In this document: positions 16,172 through 24,505 of the stretch, piece by piece | How the letters are laid out: each line of letters starts with the position of its first letter | Numbering within the stretch: position 1 is the stretch's first letter | Assembly (NCBI GenBank): GCA_903907995.1 | Contig: CAIVQH010000026.1 | Span: 78,289 to 142,288, forward strand | Length of the DNA stretch: 64,000 bases | Source of the DNA: an uncultured Verrucomicrobiota bacterium | GTDB lineage: Bacteria; Verrucomicrobiota; Verrucomicrobiia; Limisphaerales; UBA9464 | Reading direction: 5' to 3' | Translations under genes and position numbers: made by a program | The notes under the pieces: model-generated | What the model saw: the letters and a program-made list of their open reading frames with translations, nothing else | The model's database searches: none | What the model was told of the DNA's origin: nothing

Positions 16172-19100
16172 TTACTTCGTGGAGGCGAGGAATTCGACGA
16201 GGTTCCGCAGCTCCTGCTTCGTCAGCACGGTGCCGAAGCCTTCGGGCATGCCGCTCAGGCCCTTTTCACGGCTCTCGATGTCGGATTTCTTCAGCTTGAG
16301 GATGCCATCTTCCGGCGAGTTGATCTCCAGAATCTCGGGCGTCTCCGACTTGATGACGCCGGCGTAGGCGGTGCCGTTCTTTACCGTTACCAGCACGCTC
16401 TCAAAGCCCTGCGCGATCTCGGCGTTGGGATAGAGCACTGAGCGCACGACGTAGTCGCGGCCCTTGCGGCCCACGACGCCGGTCAGGTCGGGACCGACCT
16501 CGCCGCCTTCGCCGCTGACCTTGTGGCAGCGCATGCAGCTCACCTCGGCCTTCTCGAAGAACACCTTCTTGCCATCCTCGGCATTGCCACCGAGCAGACA
16601 GACCTTCCACGGATTGATGTCGAACTCCTTCGCCTTGGGCAAAGCCGCCTCATATTTGGTAACCAGCGGCTTGAGCGCCGGGCGTGCCGTGGCGGCATCC
16701 AGCACATCGAGCTGCAGTTCCGAGGTGACCTTGCCGGCCAGCAGGTCGTTCATCCATTGGCTCAGGAATTCGTCGGCCGAAGTCCCGGGGACTTTCGCGA
16801 TCGTCGCGAAGGCATTCTGCTTCTCCGAAAGTGAACCGGACGCAATGACGCCGGCCAGCTTGGCCACGGGATCGTTCGCCATCGCGGGAGCCCTCCCGGC
16901 GGTCGCCGCGAGCGGCGGGGCATCGACGCTGAGTTTCACCGCCGTTTTACGGACGAGCTCTTCGGAATCGTTCTGGGCCGCCGCCAGGGCCGGCCCGTAT
17001 TCCGGCGTCTGCATCTTCGACAGCGCGGTCAGCGCCGCCGCCCGGGTCTTGGCAACGCCCTGCTTCTCGATGACCAGCTTGGCCAGCGCCGCCGAGGCGG
17101 ACACCGACTTCAGCTCGCCCGCCGCGCGGGCGGCGGCCGTCCGGACGTCATCCGGCGCGCTGGCCAGAAGCTGCGGCAGCACCGGTTGCAGCGCGTCGCC
17201 CGGCAGCTTCGCGTCCCGCGCAAAGGCGGTGGGACGCCACAGGCCGGTCACGCGGTCACGGCCGGAATTCTTCGGCCACTCACCCAGCGCATCCAGCGCT
17301 TCGGCGCGGAGCTCCTCGGGGAAGGCGTCGTTGGTGGCGAAGTTTGCCAATCGGGCGGCGGTCTCCTTGGTGCCGAAGCGGTAGTTGGCATTCAGCGCGC
17401 GGCGGATGAACGGCCGGCGATGCGGCTGCAGCTTGCCGGGCCAGAGGTCCGGCCCGCCCAGCTTCGCGGCCAGCAGGTCCATCGCGCCCGAGATCGGCTC
17501 GTCGTTGATGGCCCGGGCGGCTTCCGTGACAATCTTCGCATTGCTGTCCTCGAGGAACGTACCGATCTCATTCCGCTGCAAACGGCGCAGCGCGAGCAGC
17601 ACGCCCATGCGGATGCCGTCGTCGGGATTTTTCACCGCCGCCAACAGGGAGTCGATGTCATTCACCGCGACCAGCGCCGTGACCGCCGCATAGCGGATGT
17701 GCGGGTCCTGATCCGCATTCGCCTTGAGCTGCGCGAAGAGGGTCGGCACCGCCTCACGCCGGCCCAGTTTGCCAAGCGCGATCGTCGCCAACGCCTGCAC
17801 GTGCAGGTCGCTGTCGGTTGTGCCCTTCAGGAGCACGTCATACGCCTTGAGGTAGCCGGCGTCGCCCAGGACGCGGGCGGCGTTGGCCCGGACGTGGGCA
17901 TCGGCATCCGCCATGAGCGGCAGGAGCGCGTCGAGTTCAGGAGTCGAAAGATCGCGCCGGGCCTTGTGGGCACGGGCCTCGATCTGGCCGAGCGCCCAGA
18001 TGGCGTGCAGCCGGGCATGCACCTCGTTACCGGCCCGGGTCAGCTTGATCAGCGCCGGCACGCTCTTCTCGCCCCGTGCGGCGAGTTCGAACTGCGCGCC
18101 CTGCCGGACGCGGTAATTGGCATGGGCAAGGAGCTTCAACAGTTCGCCGTCCTTGCGCTGGTCAAAGCCGGCCTTCAGCAGGGCCTGCGTGTCTTTCACG
18201 CTGGCCGCGCCGATGGTGGTCGGGTCGAAGAAACGGTAGATGCGGCCCTTGCCGACCGGCTCCCAGCCGTCCACCCAGTCCAGCACCCAGAAGGCGCCGT
18301 CCGGACCCCACTTCGCGTCGGTGGCCTCGATAGCCCAGACCATTTTCTTGTCATCGACGATCTCGAAGCTCGCGCCCTTGGGCTTGTGCTTGAAGCTCCA
18401 CACGCCGGAGCCGGCACCGCTGCCCCGGAAATCGCAGAGCGTGTAGGTGCCCTGCCATTCCGGCCCGAGCCCGGTGCCCGGATAATAGCTCACCCCGGAC
18501 GGACCGGCGGAAATGTTCTTGATCGGCGGCGTCAGGAAGGCCGGCTGCGCGTCATTCTGGGGATACCACATCTTCTCGGAGTTCCACGGGCCGCGCGCGT
18601 TGGGCTGCTCGAGGAACTGCCAACCAATGCGCCAGCCGCTGTCGCCGCTCTCCATGAGCCACGTCCAGCGGGCCTGGTCGCCGCCGTCGGAGTTGTTGTC
18701 ACCCGTGAAGAGGTCGCCCCACTCGTCGAACACGAGCTGCTCCGGATTCCGCAGGCCGCGGTAGAACATCTCCATCTCGGAGCCGTCCGGATTGCAGCGG
18801 AAGGCCGCGCCGCTGTCCGGCGTGCCGACGATGTGCCCCTCGGTCTGGAGCATCGAGGCGCGGTCGCCGATGCTGAAATAGAGTTTCCCATCCGGGCCCC
18901 AGGCGAGCCCGTGCAGGTCGTGACCGAGGAAGCCCACGCGGATGCCGTGGCCGTAGCTGATGCTCTGGCGTGAATCGGCAACCCCGTCGCCGTCCTCGTC
19001 ATGCAGCTTCCAGATGTTCGGGATGTTCGCGAACCAGAGGTCCTTGCCCCGCGCGAGCACGCCGGAGGCGACGCCGTCCAGCGGGGTCGCAAAATTCTCG

Positions 19101-19588
19101 GCGTAAACGACCGAGAAGTCCGCCTTGCCGACGCCCTTGGTGTCGCGCAGCAGCCGGACAATCTCCGTGTTCTTGTAGTAGCCCTTCATCTCCTCGTCGC
19201 TGAGATGACGCTTCATCTCCGCGAGACGGTCCTCGACCGACTTGGCGGCGAGATCCTCATCCAGCCAGGGCATGATGCCCCGGATATCCGGCACGCCGCG
19301 CCACGCTCGGAAGGATTCGGCCACGAACACCCGGCCATCATCCACCAGATCGAACGCGACGCCGTGCGCGACAATGGGTTCGGCCGCCCACAGCTCGCCT
19401 TTCCAGCCAGTCGGAATCTGGAAGCGCTTCAGGTTCTTTTCCCCCTCGTCCGAGGCGGGAGCGAGCTTGGGAGCATCGAAACTGCCCTGCGGCCCCAGTT
19501 TGTGCTGGGCCAGGGCGGGCACGGCGGCGGCGAACGCCAGCGCGCCAAAAATGGCGCGACGGATCATCTGTCTTGCGGTCAACGGCAT
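16172..19588 (-). CDS. PVC-type membrane-bound dehydrogenase / HEAT repeat / cytochrome c protein
   Basis: Very large exported protein (~1138 residues). After a signal peptide (IRRAIFGALAFAAAVPALAQ) comes a beta-propeller dehydrogenase-like domain (~40-450; AESFRAWRGVPDIRG, GHGIRVGFLGHDLHGLAWGP, RNPEQLVFDEWG, GDNNSDGGDQARW), then HEAT-like repeats (~490-900), and a C-terminal c-type heme motif CMRCH near residue 1020 inside a PVC heme-binding domain (GEGGEVGPDLTGV). Such proteins are hallmarks of Planctomycetes and Verrucomicrobia and are thought to oxidise carbohydrates in the periplasm. ATG 19588 is chosen; ATG 19567 directly before the signal is equally possible. Nothing around it indicates a substrate. 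Confidence 0.9.
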   Translation of the reverse strand: MPLTARQMIRRAIFGALAFAAAVPALAQHKLGPQGSFDAPKLAPASDEGEKNLKRFQIPTGWKGELWAAEPIVAHGVAFDLVDDGRVFVAESFRAWRGVPDIRGIMPWLDEDLAAKSVEDRLAEMKRHLSDEEMKGYYKNTEIVRLLRDTKGVGKADFSVVYAENFATPLDGVASGVLARGKDLWFANIPNIWKLHDEDGDGVADSRQSISYGHGIRVGFLGHDLHGLAWGPDGKLYFSIGDRASMLQTEGHIVGTPDSGAAFRCNPDGSEMEMFYRGLRNPEQLVFDEWGDLFTGDNNSDGGDQARWTWLMESGDSGWRIGWQFLEQPNARGPWNSEKMWYPQNDAQPAFLTPPIKNISAGPSGVSYYPGTGLGPEWQGTYTLCDFRGSGAGSGVWSFKHKPKGASFEIVDDKKMVWAIEATDAKWGPDGAFWVLDWVDGWEPVGKGRIYRFFDPTTIGAASVKDTQALLKAGFDQRKDGELLKLLAHANYRVRQGAQFELAARGEKSVPALIKLTRAGNEVHARLHAIWALGQIEARAHKARRDLSTPELDALLPLMADADAHVRANAARVLGDAGYLKAYDVLLKGTTDSDLHVQALATIALGKLGRREAVPTLFAQLKANADQDPHIRYAAVTALVAVNDIDSLLAAVKNPDDGIRMGVLLALRRLQRNEIGTFLEDSNAKIVTEAARAINDEPISGAMDLLAAKLGGPDLWPGKLQPHRRPFIRRALNANYRFGTKETAARLANFATNDAFPEELRAEALDALGEWPKNSGRDRVTGLWRPTAFARDAKLPGDALQPVLPQLLASAPDDVRTAAARAAGELKSVSASAALAKLVIEKQGVAKTRAAALTALSKMQTPEYGPALAAAQNDSEELVRKTAVKLSVDAPPLAATAGRAPAMANDPVAKLAGVIASGSLSEKQNAFATIAKVPGTSADEFLSQWMNDLLAGKVTSELQLDVLDAATARPALKPLVTKYEAALPKAKEFDINPWKVCLLGGNAEDGKKVFFEKAEVSCMRCHKVSGEGGEVGPDLTGVVGRKGRDYVVRSVLYPNAEIAQGFESVLVTVKNGTAYAGVIKSETPEILEINSPEDGILKLKKSDIESREKGLSGMPEGFGTVLTKQELRNLVEFLASTK

Positions 19589-19841
19589 AAAGTCGGCGAC
19601 AATATTGTCAGAAAGACCAGACGCAAGCCGTAGGTGAGGATTCACGGGAAAGGGATCGTGTCCTAGCACTTTGTTGATGATCTGGACGATCACATCCTGC
19701 CATCTGACCTACTTCTACGTCCGTTCATGGACCCGCAGGATTGCCTATGGATCGGAGGAGGGATTCTGCTGGCTGTTCAGCAGGGGAATAATCGAGGTCT
19801 ACAGAGACTTTCCGTGGTAAAACAAACAAACCAACCAACCA

Positions 19842-20111
19842 ATGAGCGACGCCAAACCAAAAGGCTACATCCAACCTAAACACCTTCCATCGGACCGACT
19901 GGATGGAGAGTTGCTTTACTCAATCGTCATTCGTGAATCTTTACAAAACCAAGAGGGACCGAGGCTTCTGCGGGCGCAACGATCAGGGGAAGGGATGATC
20001 CTTGAGGTGAAGCTGACAACGGGACAGTGGCAGCCGCTGTCGCAGGCAGTGTATGAGCGGATTGTTCAGCGTCCGGACGGGACTCTTTTTGTTGATTCCA
20101 TCTCCGGATAA
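19842..20111 (+). CDS. Hypothetical small protein (overlaps an opposing ORF)
   Basis: 89 residues from ATG 19842, preceded by an AACC-rich tract rather than a clear ribosome binding site. The sequence (DRLDGELLYSIVIRES, then TTGQWQPLSQAVYERIVQ and DGTLFVDSI) looks protein-like but matches no family I know. It converges with and overlaps the minus-strand frame 19927-20286. Base composition is more AT-rich than the neighbours, so it may be acquired DNA. Confidence 0.4.
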   Translation: MSDAKPKGYIQPKHLPSDRLDGELLYSIVIRESLQNQEGPRLLRAQRSGEGMILEVKLTTGQWQPLSQAVYERIVQRPDGTLFVDSISG

Positions 20112-20286
20112 TCTCGAAGCCGTCATCAATCACGAACCATCCAGTCTGACCAACCACACCAAGGCTTACACTGGTGCCAACAATGGTGATGAACGACAGC
20201 CGGGTGTCGTCAGTAATCAGCTCTCCCTGACGTCCAGCATTCGGTGTTTCTTCCACCATCCGTTTGATCTCTCCCCAGGTCAGCAT
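19927..20286 (-). CDS. Hypothetical protein, possibly real over its N-terminal half
   Basis: ATG 20286 opens a 119-codon frame. The first ~65 residues (MLTWGEIKRMVEET, ELITDDTRLSFITI, QTGWFVIDDGFEIIRRW) look like a compact conserved small domain; the rest is Ala/Ser/Pro-rich and runs antisense to the plus-strand gene 19842-20111. Either the protein genuinely continues, or the true gene has lost its original 3' end. No ribosome binding site is clear. Family unknown. Confidence 0.4.
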   Translation of the reverse strand: MLTWGEIKRMVEETPNAGRQGELITDDTRLSFITIVGTSVSLGVVGQTGWFVIDDGFEIIRRWNQQKESRPDAEQSAHTLPATAAATVPLSASPQGSSLPLIVAPAEASVPLGFVKIHE

Positions 20287-20345
20287 AGGTTAGTTGGGCT
20301 CATGGGTTTTGGGTCAGCAACATTCTGTTGGGACACGATCCGGGA

Positions 20346-20531
20346 AAGGAGACAGGAGCGGCCTTGCGGCCGGGAGACAGGAGTCAGGAGTGGCGCTGAG
20401 GACTGATGCGAGGCGCAAGTGGGCCATTTTCAGTTAATCCTACAGGGACCAGAAATCGCCCCGGCTTTACCGACTCCTGACTCCACGGCGCAAGCCGTCT
20501 CCGTGGCGTTAGCCATCTCCTGTCTCCTCTT
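20346..20531. repeat. Inverted repeat with iterated GGAGACA/GGAGTCA arms
   Basis: Left arm 20346-20393 is built from GGAGACAGGAG and GGAGTCAGGAGTGGC around a CGGCCTTGCGGCCG palindrome; right arm 20470-20531 contains ACTCCTGACTCC and ATCTCCTGTCTCCTC with GGCGCAAGCC and GGCGTTAGCC between. A single-arm relative is at 49609-49655. It occupies the gap before metF and extends to 72 bp before its start. Confidence 0.75.
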
Positions 20532-20602
20532 TCAAATCAACATATTCGGATTCGTTGATTTGTGTCTTGATCCAACCCACTGTTCGGGCATACATCTTGC
20601 CC

Positions 20603-21496
20603 ATGATCTCGCTGATCCGTGACCTCCATGCAGCCGCCCGGGCCTCTGGCAAACCGGCGGTCTCCATCGAGTTTTTTCCGCCCAAGACCGACGAGGGCGA
20701 CCGGAACCTGTTCGAGAAGACCCTCCCGGCCCTGCTCACCATCAAACCCGCCTATTGCTCCGTGACTTACGGGGCCGGCGGCACCACGCGGGACAAGACG
20801 CTCACGATCGTCGAGCGAATCCAGAAGGAGTTCGACCTGACGACGATGATGCACCTCACGTGCGTCAACGCCACCCAGGCCGAACTTGCCGCTGTCATTG
20901 CCGATGCCCGCGCCCGGGGCGTGCGTAACATCCTCGCCCTGCGGGGTGATCCGCCGGCCGGCGCGGCCGAATGGACCGCCACCGAGGGTGGCTTCCGCTA
21001 TTCCCGTGAGCTCGTCGCCTACCTCCATCAGCTGGGCGGCTTCACCATCGGTACGGCCGGATTCCCGGAAGGCCACATCGCCCAGACCGGCGGCAAAGAG
21101 GTGGATTGGGGCTTCCTGGCCGACAAGATCCGCGCCGGGTCCGATTTCGTGGTCACGCAGCTTTTTTTCGACAACGCCGACTTCCTGCGGATGCGCGATC
21201 ATCTGGCGAAGAAGCTGGGCGTGAACGTGCCGATCATCCCCGGCCTGCTCCCGGTGCTGGCCCGCGCCCAGACCAAAAAGTTCACCGCGCTCTGCGGGGC
21301 GGCACTGCCCGCTCCGTTCGTAGCCCGCCTCGACGAACTCGGCGACAATGACGCCGCCGTGACCCAGTTTGGCATCGAATACTGCGTGAAGCAGGCCGAG
21401 GAACTCATCCGCGAGGGCGTTCCCGGCATCCATTTCTACACGCTGAACAAGGCCCATTCGACCGTGCAGGTGGTCAAGGCGTTGGGACTGGCCTAA
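20603..21496 (+). CDS. metF: 5,10-methylenetetrahydrofolate reductase
   Basis: Cytosolic flavoenzyme that reduces 5,10-methylene-THF to 5-methyl-THF for methionine synthesis. About 297 residues, the bacterial size. Visible blocks: SIEFFPPKTDEG with the catalytic glutamate, SVTYGAGGTTRDKT, HLTCVNAT, ALRGDPP, GTAGFPEGH, DFVVTQLFFDN and GIHFYTLNKA. ATG 20603 gives the usual N terminus; an in-frame ATG at 20555 lies almost inside the upstream inverted repeat. It is not next to other methionine genes. No SAM riboswitch is seen upstream. Confidence 0.95.
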   Translation: MISLIRDLHAAARASGKPAVSIEFFPPKTDEGDRNLFEKTLPALLTIKPAYCSVTYGAGGTTRDKTLTIVERIQKEFDLTTMMHLTCVNATQAELAAVIADARARGVRNILALRGDPPAGAAEWTATEGGFRYSRELVAYLHQLGGFTIGTAGFPEGHIAQTGGKEVDWGFLADKIRAGSDFVVTQLFFDNADFLRMRDHLAKKLGVNVPIIPGLLPVLARAQTKKFTALCGAALPAPFVARLDELGDNDAAVTQFGIEYCVKQAEELIREGVPGIHFYTLNKAHSTVQVVKALGLA

Positions 21497-21503
21497 GCGG
21501 CCG

Positions 21504-21575
21504 TCCCGGGTCCGAATTCCCGGGTCCCGAGTCCTGAGTGACGCACGCTTCTGATCACTGATCACTGATCACTCG
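21504..21575. repeat. Iterated repeat tract after metF
   Basis: GTCCCGGGTCCGAATTCCC and GGGTCCCGAGTCCTGAGTG iterate a GGGTCC-like unit at 21504-21540 (related to 4335-4368), then a perfect 7-bp tandem TGATCAC occurs three times at 21553-21573. It fills the gap between the converging metF and FtsX-permease genes, ending at the permease stop codon. Confidence 0.7.
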
Positions 21576-21577
21576 GC

Positions 21578-24265
21578 CTAACCTTCCTGCCGCAAAATCT
21601 CCAGCGGGGGCTGATCGGCAATTCCTCGGCTGGTAATGAGCCCAACCAGCACGGTCAGCACCGTCACTCCGGCCACCGCCAAAACCGGTGGCCAAGGTGC
21701 AAAGGCGTAGTCGGCCTTGAACGCGAATTTTGCCAGCGCCCAACTGGCGGTGACGGCCAACCCGGCACCGGTGATTCCGGCCAGCAACCCCAGCGTGGCG
21801 TATTCGGCGAAAAGGATTTTGCGGATCTGCGCGCGGGTCGCGCCGAGGGTGCGCAGCAGAATGGCCTCCTGCATCCGCTGCCAGCGCCCGCTGATGATGG
21901 CTCCCGCGAGCACGATGAGGCCGGTCACCACCGTGAACAGCGCCATGAAGCGGATCACGAAGCCCACCTTGGTAAGGATGCCATCCAGGGTTTGCAGCAC
22001 GAGCGTGAGGTCGATGGCGCTGACGTTGGGGAACGCCTTCACCAGTTCGCGCTGCATCCGGGCGGATTCGGCGGAATCGGCGACATGCGTGGCCACGACG
22101 TGCATCGCCGGGGCGTCCTCCAGCACGCCGGCGGGAAACACGACGAAGAAGTTCGGCCGCACCTGCCGCCAGTCCACCTTGCGCAGGCTCGCCACCCGGC
22201 AGGCCACCGGGACGCCCTGGATGTCGAAGATCAGGTCATCCCCCAGGCCGACTTGGAGTTCCTTCGCGATGCCGTCTTCGACGGAAACGGGGACGCGAGC
22301 CAGTGAGCCAGTAAGCGAGTGAGCCAGTGGGTCAGAAGCGGACACGGCAGGCTGCCCACTCTGGCTTTCTGGCTTACTGGCTTTCTCACCTGCATTCCCC
22401 TCGTCAGACTGGCTGAACACGGGCACAAACTTCCCCGCCACAATCTCCTCGCTGTCCACGAGGTTCGTGCGCCAGGTGGAACGGTATTCACGGCGCAGCA
22501 CCCATTCGGGAATGTGTTTCGATTTGTCCTGCGCCAGCGTCTCGGTGGCCACCCCTTTGATGGATTTCAGGCGCATGGTCACGATGGGAGCCTGGTCGAG
22601 CACCGGCAGATTCTGTGCCTGCAACAGGGCGATGACGCCGTCCCGCTGGTCCGGCTGGATGTCGAAGAGGATGGCGTTGGGTTTCGCACCGTTGCCCGGA
22701 GGGAAGAGCTGGGTCAGCAGCGTGTCGCGCACCAGATGCAGGGTGAGAATGAGAAACGTGCCGAGGCCAAGCGACAGCAGCAGGAGCGTCGTGCGATTCT
22801 GCGGACGATGCAGGCTGGCCAACCCTTGCCGCCACACAAAGGGCAGCGAACGGGGCGTCAGGCGGCGGGCCAGCCAGACCACCAGCTTCGAAACACCTGC
22901 CAACAGCGCAAACGCTACGGCCAGGCCGGCGGCAAAGGCCAATCCTTCGCGGGGGCGTTCGGTCTGGGCCATCGCGAAGGCGGTCACCGCGAGGACGATC
23001 AGGGCGATCACCACGGCGCGGACCGGGTCGCGGGGGACCAGCCAGCCCCGAAGCTTTCCAACCGCGCCACGTTCTCCGGCCTCGTTGCCCACCTCAAAGG
23101 CCGCCCGAATCGCCGCGAGCGGACTCACGCGCCGGACTTCGAGCAGCGGCAGCAGGGCGAACAGGACGCAGATGGCGAAACCGGCGGCCGTCGCCTCAAT
23201 GGCCGCGCCCCACGCGAAGTGCGGGGCGAACGCGAAGGGCACGAAGCTCGCCACGAGGGCTGGCAGCCGTTGCGCCACCAGCGCACCAAGGGCCACGCCG
23301 GCTAATGAACCGATGGCTCCCAACGCCAGCCCCTGCGCGAGATAGATGCCAAAGGTATCCGCCAGCGGTGCGCCGAGGCAGCGCAGCACGGCGACATTCG
23401 GGAGCTTCTGCCGCACATGCACATGGATGGCGCTCGCGATGCCGACCGCGCCGAGCAGCAACGCCACGAGGGCCACGAGGTTCAGGAAGCGGTATAGGTT
23501 CCCGAGGGCCTCGCCCAGATCCTTCTGGCGCTTCTTCACCGTGTCGAAGTCGAGGCGCAGCCGGGTGAATTCCGGTTCGAGCGGCTTGGTCAGCGCCTCG
23601 ATGTCGGCGTTTTCCGGAAAGCGGAAGTGGACGCGATAGCGGGCCAGCGAGCCGCCCTTGAGCAGTTCCGTTTGGGGCAGATCGTCGCCGGGCAGGTAAA
23701 GGCGCGGAGCAATGGTCGCGAAGGCCACGCCATCACCGGGCACTTTTCGCAAGGCACCCAGAATGCGGAAGGAAGCGGCCCCCAATTTGACCGTGTCACC
23801 GGGCTTGGCATCGAACTGCTGCAAGACGCCTTCCTCGATCAACAGGCCTTGGCCCGCGCGAAACTCGGCGGCAGCCGAGGCCGGCTCCGTTTCCAACTGG
23901 CCATAGAACGGAAAACCGCCGCTGATCGCCCGGGCATTGACCAGCCGCGTGCCGTTGGTCAGTACGAGCATCGTGGAAAAGCTCGTTTCCCGAGCGGTCT
24001 CGCCACCGAGCCGCGAGATCAAGGCTTCCGCTTCCGGGGAGAATGGCTGACGCGCCGTGATGACCAGGTCGGCACCGAGCAGGGCCTTGGACTGCTGCTG
24101 GATGGCCTGTTCCAGGTTGCGTCCGAGCGAACCGATGGCCACGAGCGCAGCGATCCCCAGCGAAATGCTGCTGGAGAAGAGCAGCAGACGGCGGCGCGAC
24201 GAACGCGTGTCCCGCCAGGCCATCAGCCAGGTCCAGCGGGAGAACAGCGCGCGCAGCCACTTCAT
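21578..24265 (-). CDS. FtsX-like ABC transporter permease
   Basis: About 895 residues. N-terminal membrane anchor (LLLFSSSISLGIAALVAIGSL near 29-50), a MacB-like periplasmic domain, membrane segments near 265-290, 310-335, 355-375 and 415-440, a second periplasmic domain, and a C-terminal FtsX set ending near 870. The layout matches the YbbP/LolE-like 'putative ABC transport system permease' group, which moves lipids or lipoproteins or exports peptides. The usual ATPase gene is absent on either side. Residues ~625-656 (Ser/Ala/Leu-rich) are encoded by an inverted repeat at 22295-22390 and interrupt the second periplasmic domain. Confidence 0.85.
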   Translation of the reverse strand: MKWLRALFSRWTWLMAWRDTRSSRRRLLLFSSSISLGIAALVAIGSLGRNLEQAIQQQSKALLGADLVITARQPFSPEAEALISRLGGETARETSFSTMLVLTNGTRLVNARAISGGFPFYGQLETEPASAAAEFRAGQGLLIEEGVLQQFDAKPGDTVKLGAASFRILGALRKVPGDGVAFATIAPRLYLPGDDLPQTELLKGGSLARYRVHFRFPENADIEALTKPLEPEFTRLRLDFDTVKKRQKDLGEALGNLYRFLNLVALVALLLGAVGIASAIHVHVRQKLPNVAVLRCLGAPLADTFGIYLAQGLALGAIGSLAGVALGALVAQRLPALVASFVPFAFAPHFAWGAAIEATAAGFAICVLFALLPLLEVRRVSPLAAIRAAFEVGNEAGERGAVGKLRGWLVPRDPVRAVVIALIVLAVTAFAMAQTERPREGLAFAAGLAVAFALLAGVSKLVVWLARRLTPRSLPFVWRQGLASLHRPQNRTTLLLLSLGLGTFLILTLHLVRDTLLTQLFPPGNGAKPNAILFDIQPDQRDGVIALLQAQNLPVLDQAPIVTMRLKSIKGVATETLAQDKSKHIPEWVLRREYRSTWRTNLVDSEEIVAGKFVPVFSQSDEGNAGEKASKPESQSGQPAVSASDPLAHSLTGSLARVPVSVEDGIAKELQVGLGDDLIFDIQGVPVACRVASLRKVDWRQVRPNFFVVFPAGVLEDAPAMHVVATHVADSAESARMQRELVKAFPNVSAIDLTLVLQTLDGILTKVGFVIRFMALFTVVTGLIVLAGAIISGRWQRMQEAILLRTLGATRAQIRKILFAEYATLGLLAGITGAGLAVTASWALAKFAFKADYAFAPWPPVLAVAGVTVLTVLVGLITSRGIADQPPLEILRQEG
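22295..22390. repeat. Inverted repeat inserted in-frame inside the permease gene
   Basis: Left arm 22295-22335 repeats an AGCCAGT unit (GAGCCAGTGAGCCAGTAAGC); right arm 22354-22390 holds the reverse complement (CTGGCTTTCTGGCTTACTGG). The element is read through in frame without a stop. Its style is that of the intergenic iterated inverted repeats elsewhere in the window. Confidence 0.7.
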
Positions 24266-24356
24266 GCGCGCAGGTTAGCGGGTAAACTATTCGACGCCAC
24301 CCTGAGACGCAGGACACTACCGGGCGGATGGCCTGGGGAGTGCCGAAGTCACCAAA

Positions 24357-24375
24357 CCTCCGGCAAAGCCGGAGG
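24357..24375. other. Hairpin in divergent promoter region
   Basis: CCTCCGGC/GCCGGAGG with a 3-nt AAA loop, in the 240-bp gap between the divergent permease and protease genes. The T-poor tail makes a terminator unlikely. Role unknown. Confidence 0.4.
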
Positions 24376-24505
24376 ATTTCCTTTCGCTTGAACTTAAAAG
24401 GCTTGGTTCGCGGTATTTTAAGGTCACAGAAACTCTTCCCCGCAGCCTGATAAATGGCATGAACACTGCGCCCTTTTGCGTCCAGTGCTAAGGTTTCCTC
24501 GTCTC

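Noticed and set aside
17186..18973. Plus-strand frame of ~595 codons inside the PVC protein gene
   Set aside because: Antisense shadow of the dehydrogenase/HEAT protein, which has recognisable domains and a heme motif on the minus strand.
21553..21573. Three tandem TGATCAC units considered as a CRISPR or iteron origin
   Set aside because: Units are 7 bp with no spacers, and there are no cas or replication genes nearby.
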